From Gracilariopsis chorda (Eukaryota > Rhodophyta > Florideophyceae > Gracilariales > Gracilariaceae), in assembly GCA_003194525.1 (NCBI GenBank), contig NBIV01000818.1, positions 1-21,059 on the forward strand: 21,059 bases of DNA, in the 5' to 3' direction. Each line of letters begins with the position of its first letter. Position 1 is the first letter of the stretch. This document shows positions 9,065 to 17,268 of this stretch, piece after piece. The notes under the pieces were generated by a model. That model had not been told where the DNA came from, searched no databases, and saw nothing but the letters and a program-made list of their open reading frames with translations. Made by a program: the position numbers and the translations under genes.

Positions 9065-10413
9065 GAGTCACACACATCCATCGATTGATTCAAGTCCACA
9101 TTCAGCCCTGACACAACACCGTTACGAGCCATATGTTTGATACCATCCACATTCACATGAGCCATTCGAGCATGCCATAGTGACAGGTCAGTCACAAGTG
9201 CGTTGTCCATGTCTTCTGGTACTTCAATCGCGGTACATAGGTAGTACAGTCCTTTGATGCAACGGCCCTGGGCGATCATGGTGTTGCCTTTGTATACACA
9301 TACTTTGGTTTTGTCAAACACCACTCGCGCACCCAGGTCACACATCGCAGATACTGACAGCAGATGATACCTTAGATTCGGTACGTGCACTACTTCACCC
9401 AACCGGCACTTGCTCTTACGCCCTTCAACAGCGAGATCGAGGTGGACACTGCCATGACCAAGAGACTCCAGCTTCGAGTCATTGCCGATACTCACACCGG
9501 CAGACTCTCTTTTGCTATAACTGTCAAACATGGACTCGTCATACGTCTTATGGGCGGTGGCACCAGAGTCAATGATCCAGTCACTGATACTTTCTTCCAC
9601 AGAACCTGTCGCAATGAGACAAACAAAGTCAGAGTCACTGTCACATCCTCGTTTCTCGTTGCCGAGATTGGTCTGCACAGCTGGGTTTGCGGCAGCACTC
9701 TGCTCTTTGCTAGCTTCGTCACGTTGTCTCTTGAAACAGTTTCTCTGGATATGCCCCTTCTTACCACAGTAGTAGCACACCATGGACTTCTTTCGTGACT
9801 GCGCACCGACCAAAGCCGTGTCACTTCCGGACTCCTCCTTGGCACGATCGTTCATTCGCTGTTCCTCTTGCAGCAAACGACTCTTCACAAACTCTAAATC
9901 GAGTTTACGATCACCAATCGTGGTGTCAATACCAACAATGAGGTGTTCGAAGCGGTCTGGTAGCCCACATAGGATTGCCATAGCGATGTCTTCCTCCTCA
10001 ACCACTACGTCCATGCTCTTCAGATCCGATGCAAGATGACGAACACGATTGATGAAGTGTAACATTTTCTCATCATCTCGCATCTTGGCTGTGTAGAATG
10101 CACGTCTTGCATTGATTCGGTTGAGCAGCGTTTTACGCTGGAACACATCGCAAATGGCATTCCACATTTCCGCAGCATTCTCGGTATCCCTCACATGGTC
10201 CAAATGCTCATCACTGATGCTGAGACCAATAACAGCCCTGGCCTTGGCGTCTTTCTTCTTCCATGCTGACAACTCGTCATCGTCCGTAGGCCTGGTTGAT
10301 TCAAGATGGTCATCGAGGTCCTTGAGTGCAAGCAGCAACTCAACCTTTTGCTTCCATACATGGAAGTTATCCTCGCCCAACTTTTCAATCTTGATGCCAC
10401 CGAATGAATCCAT
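8989..10413 (-). CDS. gag: Element B gag, protease and integrase zinc domain
   Basis: 474 codons from ATG 10413. The N-terminus (MDSFGGIKIEKLGEDNFHVW) and the following ~180 residues fit the copia Gag (UBN2-like) family: Trp/Lys-rich start, long helical capsid region. A CX2CX4HX4C knuckle (C213, C216, H221, C226) binds RNA. The aspartic protease motif WIIDSGA (D282) and the VPNLRYHLLSV block follow. The integrase zinc motif is H414, H419, C448, C451. The frame leaves the element protein at the G6 run (9016-9021) and ends 27 bases later. Normal copia elements encode Gag and Pol in one ORF, so this is either a one-base loss, a sequencing error in a homopolymer, or a -1 frameshift site. Confidence 0.93.
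   Translation of the reverse strand: MDSFGGIKIEKLGEDNFHVWKQKVELLLALKDLDDHLESTRPTDDDELSAWKKKDAKARAVIGLSISDEHLDHVRDTENAAEMWNAICDVFQRKTLLNRINARRAFYTAKMRDDEKMLHFINRVRHLASDLKSMDVVVEEEDIAMAILCGLPDRFEHLIVGIDTTIGDRKLDLEFVKSRLLQEEQRMNDRAKEESGSDTALVGAQSRKKSMVCYYCGKKGHIQRNCFKRQRDEASKEQSAAANPAVQTNLGNEKRGCDSDSDFVCLIATGSVEESISDWIIDSGATAHKTYDESMFDSYSKRESAGVSIGNDSKLESLGHGSVHLDLAVEGRKSKCRLGEVVHVPNLRYHLLSVSAMCDLGARVVFDKTKVCVYKGNTMIAQGRCIKGLYYLCTAIEVPEDMDNALVTDLSLWHARMAHVNVDGIKHMARNGVVSGLNVDLNQSMDVCDSCVVGKSTRAPTPKQGGNGLCTHWT
9016..9021 (-). other. G6 run at the gag/pol frame break of element B
   Basis: Six G on the coding strand mark the point where the upstream frame loses and the downstream (-1) frame gains copia integrase similarity. 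The zero-frame codons are CAA GGG GGG AAC, which is not a canonical X XXY YYZ slippery heptamer, although a G run can slip. Confidence 0.8.
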
Positions 10414-11616
10414 GCTTGGTAGATGTCAACAAACAGCACAGGTGCGATGAAAGACCTACGGCACTTAAGTAGTACGAAAATGGCAACAACGACAACAATA
10501 ACAACAAAAACAACGACAACAACAACAACAAAACTTCAAATTCGGGCGCACTGACGGGAGAAACTACCTCCGCTACCCTAGGGTGTCGGACCCCTGGCCC
10601 CCGGAGATGCTCCGGGTACAAGACGTCTTCTTCTGTCTTCCCTCTCCTACGTCTAAGGAGAAGATGCGTCGCTCTCTACGAGGCTTCCAGAGGATGGTTA
10701 ATGACCCAAGATATGCCTTCACCAAGTATAACCCTCTCTGGCCTCTTGCAAGAACTTGCGTGACCTCGCAACTGAAGCTACTATGGCAACCAAAGTACGC
10801 TGCTAACGCGCAACCACTTAAGGTCACACGCGGCCTGATCCTAAGAAGGAGGTGAGCCTACGCCACGTCGCCTCCCCGCACAAACGCCCAAGGGTCAGAT
10901 GCACGGATCAAAAGCTCGTTATGGAATACCATCGCAACAGCCCAAGAATCCCGACACGCAGTCAGGATCAAAACAAATAATTCAATCACCCGCACCAGCG
11001 CAGTACGCCACGGCACCCCGTCCACGGATGCACCCGCTGAACTTACCAGGTCTTAACGACCGTCACCGTTATCTGTCCAAATGGACCGGTGGGAAGCCGC
11101 TCGACAGTACACCCGCTTTGGTTCAAGCCGCCAGGCTCACGTCCCCGAATACCTGGAATCACCCAAAGTAACCCGGATCAACCGCTCGTCGCACTGGACA
11201 CCAGATGATGATTAAGAAACACGAAAAACAAACAACTGCTGAGCACACGATCACGGAGCCCAGACTTCGAAACTAGACCGACTCGACCTCACGGATACGA
11301 CCCGACAAACGACTCGGGGATCCCAAAACACAAGATAGAGGGAGTGTCACACACAAAGTAGATAGCGATCGACAACACGGGCAACAACGGAGGCCCAACT
11401 GAACAACGATAGCAAGTAAACGTCGAACCACTACCACCACAACGCCCTCAGGGAGGAACGCAAACCAAAGGAGAATGACCAACACCGACCAACAATGGGA
11501 TCAAGACACCCGACGCAACGACGAAAGAGGCAACAACAGCGAAACGGATGAACGGCGGTGAGGGAGAGCGGCGACAGACGAACGATACGGAAAGGGATAG
11601 CGGCAGCGGTCAGCGG
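10414..11616 (-). other. Long 5' leader of element B
   Basis: About 1.2 kb lie between the primer-binding site and the gag ATG. No ORF with recognisable protein similarity was seen on either strand. Chance ORFs of 80-90 codons exist in both directions (e.g. 10573-10827 minus, 10583-10855 and 10899-11171 plus). The distal part is GC-richer than the LTRs. In LTR elements the leader holds dimerisation and packaging signals; no specific motif could be assigned here. A short ORF from an ATG at 10439 overlaps the gag start in another frame. Confidence 0.75.
10484..10532 (-). repeat. GTT/TTG simple repeat just upstream of element B gag
   Basis: About 49 bases of imperfect CAA repeat on the plus strand (acaacaacgacaacaacaac type), reading as U/G-rich GUU repeats in the element RNA. 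It lies about 70 bases before the gag ATG. Confidence 0.9.
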
Positions 11617-11632
11617 GGCTGGGCCCATAACC
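11617..11632 (-). promoter_or_regulatory. Primer-binding site of element B (copia-type, internal tRNA-iMet)
   Basis: The minus strand reads GGTTATGGGCCCAGCC immediately after the CAACA end of the 5' LTR. This matches the Drosophila copia primer site, which pairs with the anticodon stem-loop region of initiator tRNA-Met (CUGGGCCCAUAACC), not with the tRNA 3' end. It implies priming by a cleaved half-tRNA. Confidence 0.88.
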
Positions 11633-12411
11633 TGTTGAAAGTTGAAAGGAAGTTGAGGGGATGGAAGGGAAGTTCGCCAGCTCTGGCTTGGATTTACTTG
11701 GAGGTCCTTCAGGCACATCTTATATACCACTCTAAACTCGAATTGCGCGGGAACACCAACTACAAGTAAAACCTAAACCACTAAGCAGGGACACTCAATA
11801 CTACCAATCATCATCTAACATGACATAGCCAGCTCAGCACAACCTCATTACACCAACGCACACCAACGCACCAATGTTCTGTAATAGTTACGTGCATACA
11901 CATGACCATGACAAGGCACAAATTCACGACTCCAACACACGCCAGCACATGCCAACACATCATGGTAAGTCAACACGTCACGGTAAGTCGGCACGTAACC
12001 TGTGGTGTTAGTGCCATGTCATCATGTGGCAATGCACACAACACCCACGTCATCAATATACCCGTGCATGTGTAAACCTGTTGACAGTGCATGCGCACCT
12101 TACCATTGTACCAACCACTGCTGTACCACTTGTACCAGCTGTCAACCACTTCACCAGTATCCCCTGCACACAACGTACACTGTGACCACTGTAGTAGCTG
12201 GACACGTGGGTGTGTCCAACCGATCCAGTTATGCCATACCACTTGTACGCACCACGTTGCATATGTACATTTGCAGTAGCCAATCAGAAGCCAGTTTCAC
12301 GTTGGGTTCGCGCACACGCGCATATGCGCTTTTGCAGAGGTACCCTCTAAAACAGCCCATGCTCCCCGGAACATTTGGTTTTCAGTGACAGCACAGGTAC
12401 TACTGCCAACA
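11633..12411 (-). repeat. 5' LTR of element B
   Basis: 779 bp, TGTTG...CAACA ends, offset 6,043 bases from the 3' LTR and apparently identical to it. It would carry the promoter for the genomic RNA. Confidence 0.96.
11720..11726 (-). promoter_or_regulatory. TATA box of the element B 5' LTR
   Basis: TATATAA on the minus strand, about 87 bases before the LTR end, with an inverted CCAAT box (ATTGG) about 80 bases upstream at 11804-11808. The same pair is kept in LTR-A, LTR-C, LTR-D and LTR-E. Confidence 0.75.
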
Positions 12412-12416
12412 CTATA
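12412..12416. repeat. Target-site duplication of element B, right copy (ctata)
   Basis: Matches 5585-5589. The host sequence resumes as cgagacactgt, colinear with position 60 onward. Confidence 0.97.
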
Positions 12417-12784
12417 CGAGACACTGTCCTGTTTGATGCATATCGTGCAAACAGTAGCTGAAGCATGCGACCGAGGTCATCATCTACATCCATAACTACA
12501 CGCAGTGGGGCATCGCCAAGTGCACAAATGATGATTGCACATGCCTTTTCGCGCTTTGCAACTATACGGGAGGGGGTCTGGGTAGCAGTAGAACCAAACG
12601 CTTGTGTCATTATAGCACTGGATGACTCCTCCTAACTTGACATCACAACATTCCAGACACCTTTAAAACGACAAGCGGGACGTAGACGGTGTCGCCAGAT
12701 GGTATAATCTTCGCTCCGCTTACCGTGGAAGCGCGGGATCTTCACACCAGAAGTGGATTATGACTCAACTACGGAGTCTGGCAT
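12417..12784 (-). pseudogene. gag: A1 gag N-terminal part, cut off by element B
   Basis: First ATG at 12782-12784, TAA at 12758-12760 and in-frame TAG at 12632-12634, then MTQAFGSTATQ from 12610 open to the insertion. The frame after 12416 enters LTR sequence, so the ORF ending GEHGLF is a chance fusion. It differs from the A0 and A2 versions by single bases (e.g. tttaaaacgac here, tttaaatcgac in the other two). Confidence 0.85.
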
Positions 12785-12936
12785 GGTTCCAGAAGAAGTT
12801 CAGTAACCAAAATTGGAACAAATAATGCACGGAAATGAAGGACAGTGAGGGACTCGATGCTTAGAATCGCTATCAGAATAGACAAAAGAGCTGTTCGAGA
12901 GGTGCAGCTGTGGACTGATAGCGGATTGGTAGTACT
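12785..12936 (-). other. Element A leader (copy 2)
   Basis: Colinear with 428-579. No recognisable primer-binding site or gene. Confidence 0.5.
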
Positions 12937-13160
12937 TGAAGGGGAAGGGAAAGGAAAGGTAGGGGAATGCCAAGGAAGTTTGCCAGCTCTGGCTCCGATT
13001 TACTTGGAGGTTCTACAATAACAACTTATATAGAACTCTAACTTCATCTTAGTCGCAACTTCGACTTCAACTGAAACCTAAACCAGTAGCTGGGGACACT
13101 CAATACTACCAATCATCATGTAACATAACATAGCCACGCTAGCACTAACTCATGATACCT
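12937..13160 (-). repeat. LTR-A fragment, copy 2
   Basis: Colinear with 580-803. TATATAA at 13026-13032 on the minus strand. It serves as A1's own 5' LTR remnant. Confidence 0.65.
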
Positions 13161-13186
13161 TACATCAACTTGTTCATATGAAATGA

Positions 13187-13525
13187 TGTTGATGATGTTG
13201 GGCTTCGGCAGAAAGGAAAAGGAAAGAAAGAAAGAAAATAAAGAGTAAAGGTTGCCAGGCTTGGGGTCGAGTTTATTTGGTACTGCGACTTCGGAGTCTT
13301 ATATAGCACATCTACTTCGCACTTCCACCACAAGAAAACCCTTCACCAATAAGTGGGGACACCCAATACCACCAATCATAATCAAACATAACACAATAAG
13401 GGTTGCACACACTGATTACAGCTAAGTACAACCATGCATAACATCATAACACCACATTACAACAACGCACACCAAGTGAACCAAGCAGCCAACAATGCGC
13501 AACAAGTGAACCAGACATGCCAACA
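13187..13525 (-). repeat. LTR-D, copy 2
   Basis: Colinear with 830-1168, with no length change. Just upstream the sequence reads cttgttcatatg against cttgttgatatg in copies 1 and 3. Confidence 0.55.
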
Positions 13526-13526
13526 A

Positions 13527-14311
13527 TGTGCCTTTTGGCAGTAGTACCTGTGCTGTCACTGAAAACCAAATGTTCCGGGGAGCATGGGCTGTTTTGGAGG
13601 GTACCTCTGCAAAAGCGCATATGTGCGTGTGCGCGAACCCAACGTGAAACTGGCTTCTGATTGGCTACTGCAAATGTACATATGCAACGTGGTGCGTACA
13701 AGTGGTATGGCATAACTGGATCGGTTGGGCACACCCACGTGTCCAGCTACTACAGTGGTCACAGTGTACGTTGTGTGCAGGGGATACTGGTGAAGTGGTT
13801 GACAGCTGGTACAAGTGGTACAGCAGTGGTTGGTACAATGGTAAGGTGCGCATGCACTGTCAACATGTTTACACATGCACGGGTATATTGATGACGTGGG
13901 TGTTGTGTGCTTTGCCACATGATGACATGGCACTAACACCACAGGTTACGTGCCGACTTACCGTGACGTGTTGACTTACCGCGATGTGTTGGCATGTGCT
14001 GGCGTGTGTTGGAGTCGTGAATTTGTGCCTTGTCATGGTCATGTGTATGCACGTAACTATTACGGAACGTTGGTGCGTTGGTGTGCGTTGATGTAATGAG
14101 GTTGTGCTGAGCTGGCTATGCCATGTTAGATGATGATTGGTAGTATTGACTGTCCCTGCTTAGTGGTTTAGGTTTTACTTGTAGTTGGTGTTCCCGCCCA
14201 ATTCGAGTTTAGAGTGGTATATAAGATGTGTCTGAAGGACCTCCAAGTAAATCCAAGCTATAGCTGGCGAACTTCCCTTCCATCCCCTCAACTTCCTTTC
14301 AACTTGCAACG
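13527..14311 (+). repeat. LTR-C, copy 2
   Basis: Same as 1170-1953 with a few indels. It keeps the third TGGTACA unit's original spacing (ggtacaagtggtac, where copy 1 lost a G) and has TATATAA at 14218-14224. It abuts A2's RNase H end. With element B's 5' LTR it forms a ~780-bp inverted repeat around 1.1 kb of spacer. Confidence 0.8.
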
Positions 14312-14312
14312 C

Positions 14313-14822
14313 TCAAGATATCCACATTAGCTCTTGACTTGCCATCAGTAATGCGTAGTACTCAGACTCGCCTGTAGACAATGCCACCGACGCCTGCTTA
14401 CGAGCACCATACAAACAAACACATGACCCAAATTTGACCATGAAGCCAGACAAGGACTTGCGATCAGTGATATCACCTGCGTAATCAGAGTCGACATAAC
14501 CATTCAGCAGGAGGTTCCCAGAGTGGTACACAAGTCCATGGTGAGTAGTGCCACGTAAATACCTCAGAACGCGCTTCACCGCTCGATGACAATATCGAGT
14601 TGGTGCTTTCTGGAAGCGTGCTAAGATAAGTACAGGTCCCAATATGTCCAAACGGGTGCGTAATGCCAGGTACAGCAGAGACCGGATCATCTGCTAATAC
14701 AACTGGACTTCATACGGTGACTTATCCTCCTCCACATCAAGTGAGAAAAAAAAGGATTCCACCATTTGGCTCCGTGAAGGCTTGCTATACTCAAGTCCAA
14801 ACTGCCGTAACATGCCCCTGAC
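14313..14822 (-). pseudogene. pol: A2 RT connection and truncated RNase H
   Basis: The open part 14690 to 14313 encodes the same 125 residues as A1 (YVDSDYAG, STGESEYYAL, ending MWIS at the LTR-C junction). Upstream, one base fewer near 14811 than in A1 keeps an RT-like reading past the RT frame's stop at 14823 (a segment with QFGLEYSKPS), and this meets a TAG just before MIRSLL. It is therefore still interrupted. Confidence 0.85.
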
Positions 14823-15691
14823 CTACAACGGCTGTGCAAGTTTCACACCTAGCATTTGGCCATTGGAGTTCATATTCCAGCTTAACTCAACACCAAGATA
14901 CATTCTGACACGAGTTTCAACGCGTAGGTCATACAACAATTTGAGCTCCTCCAATATCTGAGAACGTTGTTCGGCACTAGGCGTAAGTATGAGAAGGTCA
15001 TCCACGTATACCAGGATGTATGCATAAGTGTCAGCAGGTAACTTGCGCCTGAAAACACATGGTGCATTGGGTAATTCTTCAAAACCTATGCCTTTAATGT
15101 CTGTGCTGGACTTCGTATGCCATGCCAGATGGGCCTGGTTAAGCCCGTTTATAGCTTTTAGCAGTTTGTAGCATTGTGATTTAAGACCCGGAATGTAACG
15201 CGGTGACATCACCCACGCGTCTTCCTTGAGATCACCATTAAGGAATGCTGTCTTTATGTCAACATGGGCAACAAACATCTGAAGCACAACATCAGGTACA
15301 AGAACATGCGAACCAAATTGAACGAAACAACTGGTGCATACGTCGCTAAGTAGTCCTCACCATATGTCTGGTTGTTGTGTACAGCCACTATTGGAGCTCG
15401 AAATCGGTCAACGGAGTCGTCTGCATCAAGTTTCAGCTTCAGTATGACATGCGTTGGTAGGGGCTGGGACTTTGGTGAGTCATCCACAACCCATGTAGCC
15501 TTGTCTTCTAATGATGTCAGCTCGTCATCAATAGCATGCCGCCATTTCTCTCTTTCAGTTGGGGTTGCAGACAGTGCTTCTTTGAGTGAGGGATCATCAC
15601 TCGTGGTAACCTCAACCTCAGATTTGGCCGTGCCGGCCATATGCCACCAGCGTTGTGGTGCACGCCTGGTGCGACGAGAATAGCGTGACTG
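14823..15691 (-). pseudogene. pol: A2 reverse transcriptase, frameshifted
   Basis: Same two-frame arrangement as A1: 15640 to 15254, then 15287 to 14823, with AHVDIKTAFLNG and YVDD in the second. It differs from A1 by a few substitutions (e.g. SDDPSL for IDDPSL and TSLEDK for TSLGDK). The frame break is at the same place. Confidence 0.85.
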
Positions 15692-16536
15692 TTACTCAGA
15701 GTCATAATTTACCCCTTCAATGTCACCTTCATCGTCAGTTGACACCTCTTCATCACTAGAACTGTGCTCGGCATCATCAATGTTTGATGTTGCAGGGTCA
15801 ATCATCATGTCTGTAGCTGCCTCAGGGTGGTTTATGGTACCATTTTCTGAGGTTTACATGACGTCCTTAACATCGTCAACAGAGAACTCATCCGAGCTGA
15901 TGGCATCCATGTCATCCTCAGAACTACAAGCATAATCTGATGTACTCTCCTCATCCTTATAGTTGCTAAGATTGGATGCACAAGGGAACCTAGACTCATC
16001 AAAGGTGACATGACGTGACCGTACTACTCGAGTAATATGGTCGTCATCACTAACTAGAACCTCGTAAACACCATACTCAAGAGTCTGCAGGTACATTCCC
16101 TCAAGAGCACGAGACCCGAACATGGTGCCCGGATTCATTTTTAATACGTATGCGGCACATCCTAATGCTTTGATATACGTCAAAGGAGGCCTAGTTTCAG
16201 TCAGTAGGACATACGGAGTCACGCCAGTCGTGGAGTGCAGCACTCTATTGCGAACATAAATCACATGTTTTAGTGCATACGACCACAAACCTTCTGTAAG
16301 ATTGGCTTGAATGAGCAAAGCTCGGGCAGCTTGAACCATAGTGCGATTGATGCGGTCTGCAATAGAATTATGTTCTGGGGTATACAGTGGAGAAAAAGAT
16401 ACCTCCTGGAGACCATTCTTGGGATTCTCTTGCAAGGCAATGTACCATTCTGCATTGTCAGAGTGCAGTTTTCGAATAAGCACATGCTCTTCTCCGAGCT
16501 GTTTGAGCTTTTGCCTCACACCCAGGAACACTTCAC
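15692..16536 (-). pseudogene. pol: A2 integrase C-terminal part, split by LTR-E
   Basis: From the LTR-E edge the frame reads EVFLGVRQKLKQLGEEH, then HSDNAEWY and NSIADRINRT, so the Asp in place of the catalytic Glu is shared with A1. It ends at the TAA at 15854-15856, after which the acidic linker continues to a second stop. The ~55 residues upstream of EVFL in the open frame (from ATG 16702) are translated LTR-E and not integrase. Confidence 0.85.
16532..16536. repeat. Target-site duplication of LTR-E, left copy (ttcac)
   Basis: ttcac precedes TGTTGG here and follows CAACA at 17264-17268. The empty site in A1 (4175-4179 region, cacttcaccgatc) has one copy. Confidence 0.96.
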
Positions 16537-17263
16537 TGTTGGATATTGACCTTGTGCTGTCACTGCTGGAAGTTGATCTTGTGCTGTGCATGAACCGAGT
16601 TGTTGCTGGAGACACGTGTGTAGCAAGCACAGATGGTATGCTGTACAGTATGCACAAGTATGTACGTGGACGTGTTGCACACGTTGATGTATGCTGAAGC
16701 ACTATGGTGATGATTGCGGTACAGCGATGAGGTCTACAGGAGGATTCGAGTAACTTGTTGTTGCTGACGTAGGACTTGTGATGACGTGTGGTTGTGTATT
16801 CCTGGTGAGTGTGTGTTTACACATGATGATGAGTTGTACGGATTACAGTGTGTTGGCAGAACGTGAATGTGTACATGGTCATGGTTGTGTGTAGGCACGT
16901 AACATGTTGTGTAGTGTCGTGCACTGTTGTGTGCAGGCACGTAACATGTTGTATAGTGTCGTGCACTGTTGTTGTGTAGGCACGTAACTTGTGGTGTACT
17001 GTTGTGCACTGTTGTGCATTGTTGTGCATTGTTCGTTGTAAGCTGTTATGAATTATAGCAGTGTTGCCATGTTATGTTAGAATATGATTGGTAGTATTGA
17101 GTGTCTCCGCCTAGTGGCTTAGGGTTTAGTGAGAGTTGGAGTTGAGCTGTACTGCAGTGATGAAGTTCTATATAAGTTGCGACTGAGGCACCTCCAAGTA
17201 AACTCCGAGCTAGAGCTGGCGAACTTCCCTTCCATCCCCTCAACTTCCTTTCAACTTTCAACA
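16537..17263 (+). mobile_element. Solo LTR (LTR-E), 727 bp
   Basis: TGTTGG...TTTCAACA ends, 5-bp duplications and no internal region: a solo LTR left by LTR-LTR recombination. In plus orientation it has a 15-bp near-repeat at 16546-16560 and 16573-16587, ~42-bp repeats at 16890-17015, TATATAA at 17169-17175, and a U5 whose last ~45 bases match element B's LTR. Its first ~30 bases also resemble B's LTR (shared TGTGCTGTCACTG), but the middle U3 is different. It accounts exactly for the 732-bp length difference between the A1 and A2 units. Confidence 0.94.
16890..17015 (+). repeat. ~42-bp direct repeats in the LTR-E U3
   Basis: Three units start with GGCACGTAAC at 16894, 16936 and 16979 (spacing 42 and 43), each followed by a TGTTGT/TGTGGT and GTGCACTGTTG-type tail. 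Short GTTGTGCA(C/T)T repeats continue to about 17030. The GCACGTAAC core also occurs in LTR-B and LTR-C, so it may be a conserved enhancer element. Confidence 0.8.
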
Positions 17264-17268
17264 TTCAC
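17264..17268. repeat. Target-site duplication of LTR-E, right copy (ttcac)
   Basis: Matches 16532-16536. Confidence 0.96.

Larger units (their letters stand above)
5590..12411 (-). mobile_element. Complete Ty1/copia LTR retrotransposon, element B
   Basis: A 6,822-bp element runs right to left: 5' LTR (11633-12411), primer-binding site, ~1.2 kb leader, gag-protease ORF, integrase-RT-RNase H ORF, polypurine tract, 3' LTR (5590-6368). It is flanked by ctata duplications and splits A1's gag. LTR lengths are equal (779 bp) and I found no difference between them where I compared, which indicates a young insertion. All catalytic motifs are present. The only defect noticed is a -1 frame break between the two ORFs at a G6 run (9016-9021). 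It is absent from A0 and A2. Confidence 0.95.
1955..12784 (-). mobile_element. Copia element A, copy A1, dead, interrupted by element B (5590-12411)
   Basis: Reading right to left the order is gag N-terminus, [element B], gag C-terminus with zinc knuckle, protease, integrase, RT and RNase H, which is the Ty1/copia order (integrase before RT). The coding frame is broken by stops, a frameshift in late gag, an 8-bp tandem duplication in integrase, two stops in the integrase-RT linker, a frameshift in RT, breaks in the RT-RNase H connection, and loss of the RNase H C-terminal part, polypurine tract and 3' LTR start. With B and its duplicated ctata removed, the copy is colinear with A2. Confidence 0.85.

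Noticed and set aside
11028..11048. Short match to the start of eukaryotic large-subunit rRNA (acccgctgaactta)
   Set aside because: The match ends after about 14 bases and the following bases do not continue as rRNA. No other rRNA block was seen in the leader.
10583..11171. Two 90-codon plus-strand ORFs in the B leader as captured genes
   Set aside because: No recognisable domain, antisense to the element, and similar-sized ORFs occur on the other strand. They are kept only as part of the leader.
15854..16702. 282-codon ORF as a new integrase variant
   Set aside because: Its first ~55 codons are translated solo LTR-E. Only the rest is A2 integrase.
16890..17030. CRISPR-like array in LTR-E
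   Set aside because: The ~42-bp units are contiguous with no unique spacers, lie inside a eukaryotic LTR, and the surroundings hold no cas genes.
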